64,000 nt of DNA from Sanguinoderma infundibulare (lineage: Eukaryota > Basidiomycota > Agaricomycetes > Polyporales > Polyporaceae): the NCBI GenBank assembly GCA_032821775.1, contig JAVLRN010000012.1:2526315-2590314 (forward strand). The letters are read 5' to 3'. The notes beneath the pieces were generated by a model. The model was not told the origin of the DNA. It searched no databases and saw only the letters and a program-made list of their open reading frames with translations. The position numbers and the translations under genes are program-made. This document shows positions 1 through 11,840 of this stretch, one piece after another (within the stretch, counting starts at the first letter, position 1; every line of letters begins with the position of its first letter).

Positions 1-769
1 GTATCGCGCGAGTCGTTCCACGCAGGATATGGCGCAGTTGGGTCGACCCGCGCCGGCGTCGGCGTTGCAGATGCAGATGCAGATGCGGAAGAGCACAGCG
101 GCGGTTCCGCTCGCGGCTCAAGTGCAGGCCATCGCTCAGGCTCCCACACCACCGCCAACGGACAACGGGCGACAAGGTGGCTACCGGCCCAAAGGCCGGC
201 CGGAGGAGGCGGAGATGGAGGACTCGAGCGACGATGAAGAGAACCCCGATGACACGATTCAGGTCTCGCTCAGCCTTGCCCAGCAGAAGCTCGCGGCGCT
301 CGCGGACCCAAACCGCCGACGTCATTCGGACCGCGGTCTGCCGACCCACCAGCAACAGCAGCAGCTTCAGCAGATGAAGCAGACTCACGGCGCAAGGCCG
401 CAGCTGCAGAGTGTGGCGACCGCGCCGATCCCGTTAACGCACCCGTACAACCTTCCCGCGCCGGCACCGCCGATGACGCCGAGGACAACGAGGCGACAGA
501 TGCTCCAGACGGAGTTGTCGGAGAGCCTGAGGAGGAACTTGCTCTGGGAGAGACAGGTTAGCCGGATCAATATTACCGGTCGGCGTGGAGGCGTATTGGG
601 TGGTGGGTTGAGACCGTTGACGTCGATGAATGGCGAAGCGGGTGCGCAGCAGCAGCAGGCCCAAGGGTCGGGTCAGCAGCAACAGCGGGACGACACGGAG
701 GAGAAGCGGCTGCGGGCGATGGCGCGGAATCGGAGCTGGGCGGACGAGTATCACTACGCGGGATGGTGA
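1..769 (+). CDS. DUF3295-type protein, C-terminal part (5' end outside window)
   Basis: The reading frame is open from the left edge and ends in TGA at 767-769. The first internal Met is at 29, but codons upstream of it are also open, so the gene very probably starts before the window. The visible part is disordered: an acidic patch (EDSSDDEE), Gln-rich runs and Pro-rich stretches. It ends with two blocks I recognise from the fungal DUF3295 family, ELSESLRRNLLWERQ near residue 160 of the visible part and the C-terminal WADEYHYAGW. In this family an areA GATA-like segment usually lies at the N terminus; it is not in the window. The family is thought to be a nuclear regulator, but I see no catalytic motif here. 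Confidence 0.75.
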   Translation, partial: YRASRSTQDMAQLGRPAPASALQMQMQMRKSTAAVPLAAQVQAIAQAPTPPPTDNGRQGGYRPKGRPEEAEMEDSSDDEENPDDTIQVSLSLAQQKLAALADPNRRRHSDRGLPTHQQQQQLQQMKQTHGARPQLQSVATAPIPLTHPYNLPAPAPPMTPRTTRRQMLQTELSESLRRNLLWERQVSRINITGRRGGVLGGGLRPLTSMNGEAGAQQQQAQGSGQQQQRDDTEEKRLRAMARNRSWADEYHYAGW

Positions 770-1854
770 ACGCGTTCGCGGTGGGTGTGCCGTGCGGCGG
801 GTCGTTTGCGCCGCGCGCACGGATTCGTGTGTATATTGTTTTGGGTGTGTCTCGTGTACTATCATCATGCTTTGCTTTCTCGCCTGTCTGGCCCGCGACG
901 TGTATAGCGCGGCGTCGCTGTCGTCTGCGGGAAGACATGCTTATGGCTCTGTGCTCTTCTCGTCCCTTACTGTCTATTCTTCATGCTCATTCTCTCACCC
1001 TGGTTCTCGGTCAACATTCATATCTGTCGCTCATGCCGCATAACCACGTCCATCATCCCCTGTTCGCATCATTGCTCGCGTCCATATCCCTTATCCCATG
1101 CTCGCTCGGCACGCATCCGGTCTTCCATCATTGCACGCATTCTGGGGTCCATGCAGGGTTGTACTCTTAACGCTATATTCCGCTCTCTCTGTCGTATCAT
1201 ACGCCTTCACGTCCGTTATTTCCCTCCCCCTAACGCTAGGTGCCCAGGTCTTTCTTGTCGTCTTCAAAGCCCGCTTGCACGTTGCACGGTCGACGTCATC
1301 CGTCATCGCATTCACACACTCGTCGCATGGTCTGGTCTCTTCATCGTCCATCTCATCGGTCCATCCATCGCCATCGTCGCACTCGCCGTTAATGATCGTT
1401 ATCGCCGCCCGCCTCTCGTGCGCGTCGACATCTCGCTGGTCGCCGGTCAGCCGCCTTGAGCCCTCGTCTCGTCTCGGCTCGGCTCCCGCATTCCCCCTTC
1501 CTTCCTCGCGTCCGTCGGCAGTTGGCGCAATCGGCCAGGGACAGGCAATGGGTTCATTCCGATACGATCGACCATTCGAATTCACGTTCACGCTGGCGCG
1601 GCGACCCCATCGACGTCGAACTCGCGTTTTCGGTTCATAGCTTACCGTTTTAATTTTGTGTCGCGCTCTCCTGCATTCACCCAGCTGGCCATCCCGATCC
1701 CCGTCCCCGTCCCCATCCCCATGCTATCCGTATCCTTTTGCATTTATTGCCGGACTCGCGTTCTCTCGCTGCTGCGAATACATCCGTCGCGTGCGCGTGT
1801 GTATATATTCTGTACTGGTATTGGTGTCGTGCGTATAGTACTTGGAGCTGGTTA
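770..1854. other. Intergenic, pyrimidine-rich; degenerate copy of a gene 3' flank
   Basis: No convincing gene. The tract at about 1317-1520 (cgcatggtct, then catcgtccatctcatcgg and tccatcgccatcg) is clearly related to 3612-3830, and in reverse complement to about 10020-10150. Both of those lie just downstream of HNH_2 genes. The tract 1797-1855 (gtgtatatattctgtactgg) likewise matches 4018-4080. This stretch is therefore probably the leftover 3' flank of a third, now lost, HNH_2 copy. Confidence 0.5.
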
Positions 1855-3585
1855 ATGGGACATCGTTCGGTTATCGCACGCGGGCCCTCCAGAACTCGGT
1901 ACATCACACTGGTGCCGACCATCATGATGCTTATGCTCGCAGACGAAGAGTACATGTTCCTTGTATTCGTCGCAGAGCTGGTACTCACAAAAGATGACGT
2001 CGTTCCAGACGTACTGCGCCAGGAAATCGAGTCAGACGGATGGGTCCGATGGGAAGGGCGAGATCTAGAATTCCTCGCAGATGGCGGAAGCAAGCGGCGC
2101 TCCGGCCCGACGGACCGGGTCGGCGTTGGCAAAAGTTCATTGTTGAGGCCTGGCGGCAACTTCAGCTTGAACCACATATGCATCCCGCTCCTGCCGCTAA
2201 TGACTGCGTTGCCTCCCATAGATCAAGCGGCAGGAATCCTGCCACAGGACAATCCCCGACTTTCCTGAGCTTGTATGCCGTTGTCGTGCTCCCGGCGGAG
2301 AAGGCGGCGGTAGAAGCGGGGAACAACGTCCACACCATCTACTCCCGCGTCGTCGGTTACTTCTTCCTTTACCCCCTATCTGAGCAGGGTCGTGTGGTTG
2401 TCAAAGACGAGGTCGCATCCTGCAACAACAAGCACGGCTCCTTTCAGTCCGTCTACGACTTGGGTCAGAAGTATTTCCGGCATTTGATTGTGATCTGTGA
2501 GTTCCGATCCCGACGCCCCTTGTTTTGTTTCCATCATATGTTGACCTGGAGGGCGTGCGTACGATTTGTTCAGTCAAGAAAGCAAGAGGTAGAATGCCTG
2601 TTCCTTCGGAACATCCGTCGCGATCCTCGTTTGATGTGCTGGAGGAGAGCAAGTTGGCGGATCTGCGAGCCACCCCGCGAGATCATCCGACTGCCAAGCG
2701 CAACGTTCGTTGGCATCTATCACAGTATGTTTTCACCGTTCTGACCGCGTAGAGCAGGCGCTCGTTCGGGACAATTATCGATGCATGGTCACGGGGCGCG
2801 TGGACACGCGTTCTACTCTTGCAGGGCTCACCGAACTGGGAGGCGGAGAACGTGCGGGGACAACACGGTGTTGCCACATCTTCCCCGACTCGCTCGGCAA
2901 TATCAACACTGACGAGACAGGGCTAAAGGTGTGTGTCGCAATTCTCGTTTCTGCACTATGTGTGCTGCATGAGGCACTCTTGGCGGGAGGGACGTCTACC
3001 TGCGCACATTTGCTGACACGTCCTCCGGAACATGAGGCGGCAATGTGGACTATACTGGAACGATTCGGATATTCGCAAGTGTGTAAAGAGCTCAACGCAG
3101 CAACCCAGGAGACGAATCTCCATCGCCTGGAAAATATCATGACACTCGAGACAAATGTTCATGAGCTCTTCGACCAGCTGTGGCTTTGGCTTGAAGCAGT
3201 GCCTGACGAGGTGAGGTTTCCTTAACACACTTGGTGCTCCAGCTTATCCTGTCCTCAACAGCCACATTGTTATAATGTCGTTCTCGCACCTCGCTTGTCG
3301 CGGAAGAGCATGCTCGTCCGCGTTCCGGAGAGGATACGGTTCACCGCGCATGGCGACCTGCCCCTGCCCAGCCCGACGTACCTTGGTATCCACGCCGCCT
3401 GCTGTCGAGTCGCCCATATGTCCGGTGCTGCGAAGCACCTCGATGCGGTTTTACGTCGCATGGAAGAGCTGAAAGTCTTGGCCGGTCTGGTGACGTCATT
3501 GCGTACGCTCTTCATCGTCTTCTGGTCGACCCCGTTTAGCGTGTTGCGGACCTCATGTGGCTCGCCCGGTGGTGTCCTTCGTTGA
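1855..3585 (+). pseudogene. HNH_2-domain endonuclease-like gene, copy 1, frameshifted
   Basis: This belongs to an Agaricomycete family of unknown role with a C-terminal HNH_2 domain. The N-terminal frame (start about 1855) reads VPDVLRQEIESDGWVRWEG, then GPTDRVG, then PPIDQAAGILPQDNP. At about 2254-2258 there are two extra C's relative to the inverted copy at 10199-11840, and coding moves to another frame (LYAVVVLPAEKAAVEAGNN, DLGQKYFRHLIVI). Probable introns follow at 2500-2586, 2706-2753 and 2930-3035. The HNH core is DNYRCMVTG (near 2775) and CCHIFPDSLG (near 2870), with His and Pro of the H-I-x-P motif present. The last exon (from about 3259) runs HGDLPLPSPTYLGIHAACC and then loses the family C terminus through a small deletion near 3490. 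It is either a pseudogene or a gene with unusual splicing. The function of the family is not known to me. Confidence 0.6.
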
Positions 3586-5096
3586 TAGGCTCCACGCTTG
3601 CTTCCCGCCACACACATCGCAGGGTGCTCCGTCGTCCATCTCATCGTTCCATCCATCGTTCCATCCGTCTCCGTCTCCGTCGACTCGCACTCGCATTCGC
3701 ACTCGCAGCCGGTCCTGGCTACTCGCCAGGACCCTCTTCTCGTCGCTTGACTCCCGCACTCCCCTCCTTGCTCACGCCCGTCCGTCAGCCGCTCACTGTC
3801 GCCACACACAACCGACGTTCGCAATTGGGTGCATTTGACGGTCGACCAGAGTTCACTCTGGGGGCGACTGTGGCATTGGCTCGTACAGGAGATGTGTGTT
3901 CAGGTTGTTGTTCGACTGTCGTTCCTGCATATGTGCACCTATCTTGACCATATCCCCATCCCCGTGCAGCGACACAACTCACTCGCTATCCGTTCTCGCA
4001 TGACATCTTGATGACGACCGTGTGTATACATTCTGTGCTGACACTGGTATGGTACGTATAGGACTTGGACGTGGTTGATAGGAGTTGATAGGTCGCCGAT
4101 ATCGTCGATCTTGCTTGGTACAGTAGAATATCTCATGATACATGGCGTCCGTACCCGGATTTTCCTATGCATTATGGGCTGTTACGCATTATAGGACGAC
4201 GATCTGGTATGTGGCACACGAGACTTTGTCCTCTGAGGTTCGATTGCGAGGGGTTTGTTCTACAAATTGACCCCAATCGCCTGCCTGTGGACTCGGGGTT
4301 GTTTGAAGGCCGACTTGCCATCCGAGCTTCTGAGTCTCCTTAGACTCATGCTGGCAGGTAAGAACATCAGGAGGAACCTGTATCTTACAACCGCCGAGGG
4401 TTCGAGCATACGTGCCGTTATGCGTGTACATGGAGATCGAGAGTGAAAGAAGCCGACCGCCTGACCTCGGGTGTAGTCTTCTTACTGCGGCGGGCTCTGT
4501 CGAGTCATGGAGAGTCAATTGCGATACGATCGCGCAGGTCGGCAACGAGCTGTCTGATGCTACAACATCGGCAGGAAGCGTACGTACTTTGACGTGCCGA
4601 TGAACCAAGCCACTGCCAGGGGCTGATGCACGGTGGATCGACGCAGCGCACCAGTTTGAGTCAGACGGTCTGCGACTGTCTGCGATCAGTTATTGGCAGT
4701 GGTCGGAACAAGACCTGCTTTGTTCACAAACCCCTGCGGGCACTTGGGTTCGTTCTTGACTACGCACACAACCGGAATAATCGAGTTACACAGCCCCTGC
4801 GAGATGGCGCCCGGCGGGCTGGGTCGAGACTGATGGATTTCGTTTGAGGGTCGCTCTTGGTGCCTTGTGGAGGCGTATCGGCAGCGGAGGAGACAACGGG
4901 ATTTGTCGCCGTGCGTTGAGGCGCCGATGGGAGCGGGCAGGCGATGCAATGAATTGTGGGTTGGGAAGCCGGCAGAAAGAACGCGTCAGTGTCGCCCGGT
5001 CTTATACTCTCCATCCACCCCTCCCGGCTTCTTCGCCTCCTTTCCGCTCCCACCCATATCCATCCTCTCCCGCTCACCCTCCCCGCCCGCCACGCA
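3586..5096. other. Intergenic region and promoter of the transcription factor gene
   Basis: The left part (3586-4100) is the duplicated HNH_2 3' flank described for 1317-1855. From 4100 to 5096 I see no gene on either strand. The last ~100 bases before the ATG are C/T-rich (tccatcctctcccgctcacc), a common form of fungal core promoter and leader. No clear TATA box. Confidence 0.5.
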
Positions 5097-8000
5097 TGTC
5101 GTCGCCAGAGGAGGACTACAACGACGGCGATGTCGCCTCGAACGCCAAGAAACGCAGGATCCAGCGCGCGTGCGATATGTGCAGGCGCAAGAAAAGTGCG
5201 TCGGCCCACTCTTCGCTCTCCCTCAATCCAGCATGCTCATTTCCCTTTGCACCTACCTACGCCCGCAGTCCGATGTGAGTACCGTCTCTCGTCGATCACC
5301 ATCCCAAATCCTGACATGCAGCCCGATCGCACCCCGAAATCCATGTGCTCTCGTCCCCCATCCTCCCGTCAGGCGACGGCGCTCAGATGCCCAACAACCG
5401 CTGTTCCAACTGCGTCTCCTATCGCCTCGAATGTACCTATGTCGAAGCTGCCAAAGTACGTGCTCCACGCTTGTCCTGCGCCATTGCACGTTTCTTACGT
5501 CCCCGTAGAAGCGAGGTCCCCCCAAAGGGTGCGTCAATCTTCCTTTCGTGTCCCAAAAACCGAGTAATCCCCGACCCCCCGTATCGCATCCGTTCAGTTA
5601 CGTCGAGTCCCTTGAGACTCGATTAGAGAAGATGGAGAAACTTCTCAACAAGGTCTGTCTGCCTCCCTCCTCCCTCCCGCCCGACCACTGCAACAGATGT
5701 CCTTCGCCTCTCTTTCCATCATTCTTAGCTTTGCCCCAACGCCGACTTTACCAAAGAGCTCGGAGGCTCCTTCGACCGCGACGCATGGTTAGCCGACCGC
5801 AACGGCGAGCCTTCCAACCCCTCCGCGACAAGCGCCGCGTACTCCATCCCTGCCGCCCCTGCTCAGCCGTCCGTCATCGCTTCTGCACCTACCCTGCCCA
5901 ACCCAGGCTCACAAGTCGAGTCCGATGACCTCGACCCGAGCGACGACGAGATCGTCGCACAGCGCAACATCGTCCAGAGCCTCCGCAAGATGTCCATGAA
6001 CCCGAGCAGCATGCGCTACCACGGCAAGTCCTCCAGTTTGCTCTTCATCCAGACCGCCATGGACCTCAAGCAAGAATACGCCGGCCTCGAGCTCCCCAAG
6101 ACCATCGATGCCGACTCGCATTGCACCCTGCTTAGGAAGCGGCAGCAGTACTGGAGCTTGCACCCAGTACGCTCCCCGGATTACGCTCACATACATGCCG
6201 GTGCGGGTCTTGACTGATTTCTCGCCCCCCGCGGCGTCTCTTGCCGATTAGTGGTTGACGTCCAACGTCCAAGACGAACACCAGCCCCACAAGGACTTCC
6301 CGCCCCCGGACCTCCTCGCCATGCTCATCGACCTCTACTTCGTCAACCTCAACGACTACATGCCCCTCCTCCACCGCCCGACCTTCGAACAGGGCGTCAA
6401 GGATGGGCTCCACCTCCACGACGAGGGGTTTGGGTCCACCGTCCTCCTCGTCTGCGCCAACGGCTCCCGCTTCACCGACGAACCCCGCGTCCTGCTCGAC
6501 GACAACCCCATCCCCCAGAGCGCGGGCTGGAAGTGGTTTCAGCAGGTTCAGATGGTCCGCAAGTCCCTCCTCGCGCCCCCGAGGCTGTACGACCTCCAGA
6601 TTTACGCGGTGCGTGCTCTTCCGCTGCTGCCCAGGCCCGCGTTTCAGTCATCGCTAATGCCTTTTGAACTTATCTTTGGCCTTCACTGATCGCCGTTCGG
6701 CATATATCCGTCCCATTCTCACCCCATCCGGCTTCTCCAACCATCTCGTATTCTGAATCACGCTCCATCGTGGTCGATGCAGCTTACGGCAGCGTTCCTC
6801 CATGGGACGTCCGCCCCGCAAGCGTGCTGGACGATCATCGGCGTCGGCATTCGCATGGCCCAGGACGTCGGCGCACACCGCAAGAAGGTGTACAGCTCCT
6901 CGCCCACGATCGAGGAGGAGCTCTGGCGACGCGCGTTCTGGTGCGTCAACTCAATCGCGTGTGTGTGCATGGAAGCGCGTGTGGCATGTGTTAACCATCT
7001 CTTCTCTTCTCTCGCTATTTGTATTTGACGCGGCGGCGCTGCGGGAATCGCCCGTCTTCAGGGTCTTGGTCTTCATGGACCGGAGCACAAGCTTCGCCCT
7101 CGGGCGGCCGTGCGCGATCCAGGACGAAGAGTGAGTGCTTTGTCTGCTGGGCGAATATAGGCTTTGACAGGAACGAAGAGAGCTGATGGCGATGGCTCGT
7201 GTTCGCATCTTGTGCGTTTCATCGCCTATGATATAGCTTCGACATCGACCTGCCGACAGAGTGCGACGACGAGTACTGGACGAACACCGACCCGGAGCTT
7301 GCGTTCAAGCAGCCGCCGGGGAAGCCGTCCAAGCTCGCGTTCTTCAACTGCTTTGTGCGGTTGCTCCAGATCCTCGCGTTCGCGATGCGCACCATCGTAC
7401 GTCCTCTCTATTCTGACTACTGTCCTCCAACCTCTTTTCGTCCTTTTCTCTCTCAACCCCCTTCCCTCAAGCGAGCTTGAGCATACGAACGGGACTGACT
7501 GAACTGGAATTCTTCCGTTACGGCGGACAGTATTCGATAAATAAGTCGAAAGCGCTGCTCGGCTTCGTCGGCCAGCAGTGGGAGCAGCACATCGTCGCCG
7601 AGCTCGACTCCGCACTCAACAAGTGGATCGACTCCGTGCCTGACCACCGTGAGTCCTCGGCTTCCCATCTCTTTCTTACCCGGATCACGACGGTGGCCGC
7701 TGACCGCGAATTGCCGTCCGCCATGCATCATGCCCGCCTGTCAATGGGACATTTTGTCGTTCATCGCATGCCAGTGCGTTGGGACCCGACGCGCGAGAAC
7801 CTGGTGTTTCTGAACCAGTCCGCGAACCTGTACGGGAACTACTACCAGTTGCAGATCGCGGTCCATCGGCCGTTCATACCGTCACCGCGGAAGCCGTCGC
7901 CGCTCTCATTCCCGTCGCTCGCGATCTGCACGAACGCGGCGCGGAGCTGCATCCACGTGCTGGACGTGCAGTTCAAGCGCGCGGGGATGCCGATGTATTC

Positions 8001-9327
8001 GAACCAGGTGCGTGTCCTAGATCCCCTCTGTTCGGCGCTTGAACGCTGAATAGGTTGGCCGCGTAGATGGCGCTGTTCACCGCCGGCATCGTGCTGCTGT
8101 TGAACATCTGGGGCGGGAAGCGTTCTGGGCTCTCGACGGATCCTGCGAAGGAGATGGCGGACGTGCACAAGTGCATGAAGATGCTTCGGATGCTCGAGCC
8201 TCAGTGCGTCTTCTATTGATTTTGCTTTTATTTTTCCTCCATTACGAATCTGACTGTTTCCTTGTTGCAGTTGGCATACGGCTGGGAGGTTATGGTAAAT
8301 CATCTCACCCCGTTCCATCCGTGATCGAGAAACTTGACCGCGCTATGGTCTCCAGGGATATTCTCTACGAGCTCGCGTCCGTCGGCGACCTCCCGCTGCC
8401 TCAAGCATCGCCCGCCCCAAACCACAAGCGCGAGCGCGACTCGGACAGCCCCGTGTCCTCCACCGCACCGTCCATCGGCTCCGATTCGCCTTCGCAGAGC
8501 GCGAGCGCGGTCATGGACGGCTTGCGGACCCTCGCCGGGAACCGCCGCGTGGTGGCCAGGGACGTGGCCAGGGACGGGCCGTCCCTGGCCGCGTCGACGT
8601 TTGCGCAACCGCTGCCGCGCCCGCAGTCCGCGCACGCGCACTCTGCCTCCTCTCCATCCTCCGAGTCGGAGAAGCGGACGGCGGCTTCTGCGGTGAATGG
8701 CCATGGAGGAGGGATCGCGAGCAGCAGCTTCGTCCTCCCGGTGCATACGGACGAGCTGGGGAGGCTGCCCGTTCACCCCGGTTTTAACGTCGGCGGCTAC
8801 TCGGGCAGCGACTGGCACCAGCAGGCGCAACAACATTTCGCGCCGGTTTCGACGACGACGACGACGACTGCGGGACCGTCTGGCGTGGGGACGGGGACCG
8901 GGGCGGGGGTGGGGCACCCGTTCGACCCACAGACGTTGTCGATGTACGCGCTCCAGCCGCCGTCGTTCAACGAGCTGTTCAGCGCGGCGATGCAGGAGCC
9001 GTCGGCGTTCGCGCAGATGGGCCCTCCGCCGCCGGCGCCGGCGCCGGCGGATATACCTATGGACGCATCGGCTTCGGGGGCGATGCAACTGTCGTCGGAG
9101 GAGATGGCGTTCAGGGATAACACGCTGGCGATGTGGTCGACTGCGCCGACGTCGTTCGAGTGAGTACTTGGACTCTGTTTTTTTTCGCTTGCTTGTGGTT
9201 GTGTTGTGAGAGAGGGCTCACGCGGGCGCTGTTTAGGTGGGATGATTGGGGGACGTACATCAACAACGTCAGCGGGATGCAGCATGGCCACCCGCCGGGG
9301 CCGGGGCCGGGGCCGCGCCAGTCGTGA
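5097..9327 (+). CDS. Zn(II)2Cys6 fungal transcription factor (XlnR-like, Fungal_trans)
   Basis: About 16 exons. The zinc cluster is split over exons 1-3: RACDMCRRKK (exon 1, 5097-5195), a 6-nt micro-exon 5269-5274 completing KIR and the first base of Cys, then CDG with NRCSNCVSYRLECTYVEAAK (exon 3, 5373-5455). Exons 4-5 give KRGPPKGYVESLETRLEKME, the linker and short coiled coil typical of xylanolytic-activator-type regulators. The middle homology domain starts with ESDDLDPSDDE and MSMNPSSMRYHGKSS (exon to 6168) and continues through LLHRPTFEQG (6370), GVGIRMAQDVGAHRKK (6840-6890), FALGRPCAIQDE (7095-7130) and LYGNYYQLQIAVHRPFIPS (7825-7885). The tail (8356-9327) is a Ser/Pro/Thr/Gly-rich probable activation region ending GPGPGPRQS. 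Introns are 50-170 nt, GT-AG. The start has an acidic leader MSSPEED and sits well upstream of the cysteines. It probably controls a carbohydrate- or nutrient-response regulon; the targets cannot be read from the sequence. Confidence 0.88.
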
Positions 9328-10198
9328 AGCTGAAGGATGGGACGAGGAGGAGGGTAAGGTGAGAGGAAGCGCGCACGTGCAGACGATCACGGTGCTGTTC
9401 TCATTCTCACTTTCTTCCCCCCCCCCTGCGTTGGTCATCGTGGTTGGACATTTGTAGCGATAGATACCCCTCCGTTGGGTCCGTCACTCCACGCTTGTGT
9501 CTCTCGTTTTTCTCTGCCTATTGCCTCTTGTTTAGTGTTCGATCTCGATGTAACCGCATACACTCCAGTTCAGTCGCTGTTTTTGCTCTGTCTTGCCATG
9601 GCTAACTAATATGTATTCGTACCGCGCTTCCTGTTTGCGTCCCAGTTCCTTGTCCCAGTGTGGCAGTGTGGGGGATTCGAAGTGAGTTTATACTCGATGG
9701 GGTATTTTTTTTCGTCAGTCACACGAGCAACTTGCTGCATGGGGCGGGGTCTCGCCCGCGGGATATGGTATCTGGTGCCAGGAGTCATAAGCAACCTTGC
9801 CGCGCTATGGTGGCACACGGCTTGGTATCCGAGTCTCAAATGTCAACTATATTATTGTTGGCGTTTAGGTTATAAGGTGGGGAAGCTGATTATACACTTG
9901 TGGCAGTGGTAAATACGATCTGAATTTTATGTGTGTTCAACAGTCCCGACCACAGGCAGCTGCCCAGATAAACCAGTGAGACGGCAAGATGATCATGGCA
10001 GGGCACGGACCAAGAGAGGTGGGCGGCGACAACGACAAGTAACGGCGAGCGCGAGGATGGCGATGGCGATGGCGATGGCGATGGATGGAACGATGAGACG
10101 GACGACGGAGAGACCATGCGATGTGTGTGGCGGAAGGAAAGCGTGGAGCTTATCAACGAAGGGGACCATCGGGCGGGCCACACGAGGTCTGCAAGACG
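9328..10198. other. Intergenic between convergent genes
   Basis: Contains the 3' flank of the transcription factor and, from about 9990, the 3' flank of the inverted HNH_2 copy (same tract as 3555-3830, reversed). A short run of gatggc units at 10057-10081 is simple-sequence DNA. The segment 9850-9990 recurs at 16665-16790. No gene supported. Confidence 0.5.
9850..9990. repeat. Dispersed repeat, partner of 16665-16790
   Basis: Shared landmarks in the same order and orientation: ggaagctgattatacacttg, cagtggtaaa, atctgaatttt and accacaggcagctgcccag. The second copy has agctgattatacacttgtg and the same following blocks. The copies are clearly diverged. I cannot tell whether this is a solo transposon remnant or a duplicated gene flank. 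Confidence 0.55.
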
Positions 10199-11840
10199 CT
10201 AAATGGGGTCGACCAGACGAAGAAGAGCATGCGTAAGGAGGTCACTAGACCCTCCATCCTCGGCCAAGACTTCCAGATCTTTCATCTGACATAGAACCAC
10301 ATTAATGTACTCCGCCGCACCGGACATATGGGCGACACGACAGCACGCGGCGTGGATACCGAGGTACGTCGGGCTGGGCAGGGGCAGGCCGCCATGCGCA
10401 GTAAATTGTATCCTCTCCGGAACACGGACGGCGTGCGTCAACTCAGGCGCGAGGAGGACTTTGTAACAATGTGGCTGTTGAGGGCAGGATAAGCTGGAGC
10501 ACCGAGTGTGTTGAAGTAAACCCCTCACCTCGTCAGGCACTGCTTCGAGCCAAAGCCACAGCTTGTCGAAGAAGAGATAAACATCTGTGCGAAGCGTCAT
10601 GATGTTTTCCAGGTGATGGAGATTCGTCTCCTGGGTTGCTACCTCGAGCTCTTCACACACTTGCGAAAACCCGAATCGTTCCAGTATAGTCCACACCGTC
10701 GTCGTAGGCTCGTGCCCCTGAGGGCGTGTCAGCAAATGTGCGCAAGCAGACGTTACTCCCGCCACACAAGGACCTCATGCGCGCATACGGTATAGAAATG
10801 AGAATCGTGACACACACACCTTTGGCCCTGTCTCGCCACTTTCGACATCGCCGAGCGAGTCGGGGAAGATGTGGCAAGACCGCGTCGTTGTCAGGAACTC
10901 GCCTTCTCCCAGCCGGGTGACTTTCTGATAAAACGCATTGGTGTCCACGAGACCGGTAACCATGCATCGATAATTGTCCCGGAACAGTGCCTGCTCGATG
11001 GGGTCAGAACGGCCAAAGCATACTGTGATAGATGCAAACGAACGTTGACCTTGACAGTCGAATGGTCTAGTGGGGGGGCTCGCAGATCCTCCGACTCGCT
11101 CTCGTCCAGCCCATCAACGAGGATCGCGAAGAATTCTCCGAAGTAGCAGGCGATTTATCTCTTGCTTCCTTGACTGAACAAGTCGTACGCACGCCCTCCG
11201 GGTCAACGTATGATGCACACAAGGGTCGTCGGGATTGGGACTCACAGATCACAATCAAATGCCGGAAATACTTCTGACCCAAGTCGTAGACGGCCTGAAA
11301 GGAGCCGTTCTTGGTGTTGCAGGATGCGACCTCGTCCTTGAGAACCTCACGACCCTGCTCAGATAGGGGGTAAAGGAGGAAGTAACCGACGACGCGGGAG
11401 TAAATGGTGTGGACGTTGTTGCCCGCTTCGACCGCCGCCTTCTCCGCCGGAAGCACGACAGCGGCATACAAGTTCAGGAAAGTCGGATTGTCCTGTGGAA
11501 GGATTCCTGCGGCTTGATCTCTCGGAGGTAATGCAGGCATCGGGGGAAGGAGCGGGATGGTGGTTCAAGCTCAAGTTGCCGCCAGGCCTCGAACTTTTGC
11601 CGGGGCCGACCCGGTCCGTCGGGCCGAACCGCCGCTTCCTTCAAGCCATCTACGAGATTTCTCGCCGGCCGAGTGCGTTCGCATCTGTTTGGCCGGACCA
11701 ATTTCCTGGCGCAGTATGTCTGGAATGACGTCACGTTTGCGAGCAAGCGGATGGTAGTCCGGCGCCAGACTCCGAGGTCGCATCGGAGAGTCCCTTGGCT
11801 GTAGCACGGGTGAACCTGCGGGTGTCACGGACGTGACCCG
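10199..11840 (-). pseudogene. HNH_2-domain endonuclease-like gene, copy 2, inverted, frameshifted
   Basis: Minus-strand paralogue of 1855-3585. The central exon is well kept from Met at 11540: PPRDQAAGILPQDNPTFLNL, VVLPAEKAAVEAGNNVHTIY, YDLGQKYFRHLIVI. The upstream part (DVIPDILRQEI, near 11740) is separated from it by small deletions relative to copy 1, including 5 nt near 11560. A further 1-nt deletion near 11120 breaks the exon before the HNH core (copy 1 TTTGAT, here TTGAT). The core DNYRCMVTG is at about 10950-10980 and SCHIFPDSLG at about 10865. The C terminus is the better preserved of the two copies: GGSSDLLTHALLRLVDPI then stop at 10199. The lesions differ from those of copy 1, so both decayed independently after duplication, unless unusual splice sites restore the frame. 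Confidence 0.6.

Noticed and set aside
10057..10081. gatggc run as a possible CRISPR-like or satellite array
   Set aside because: A short simple-sequence repeat without spacers.
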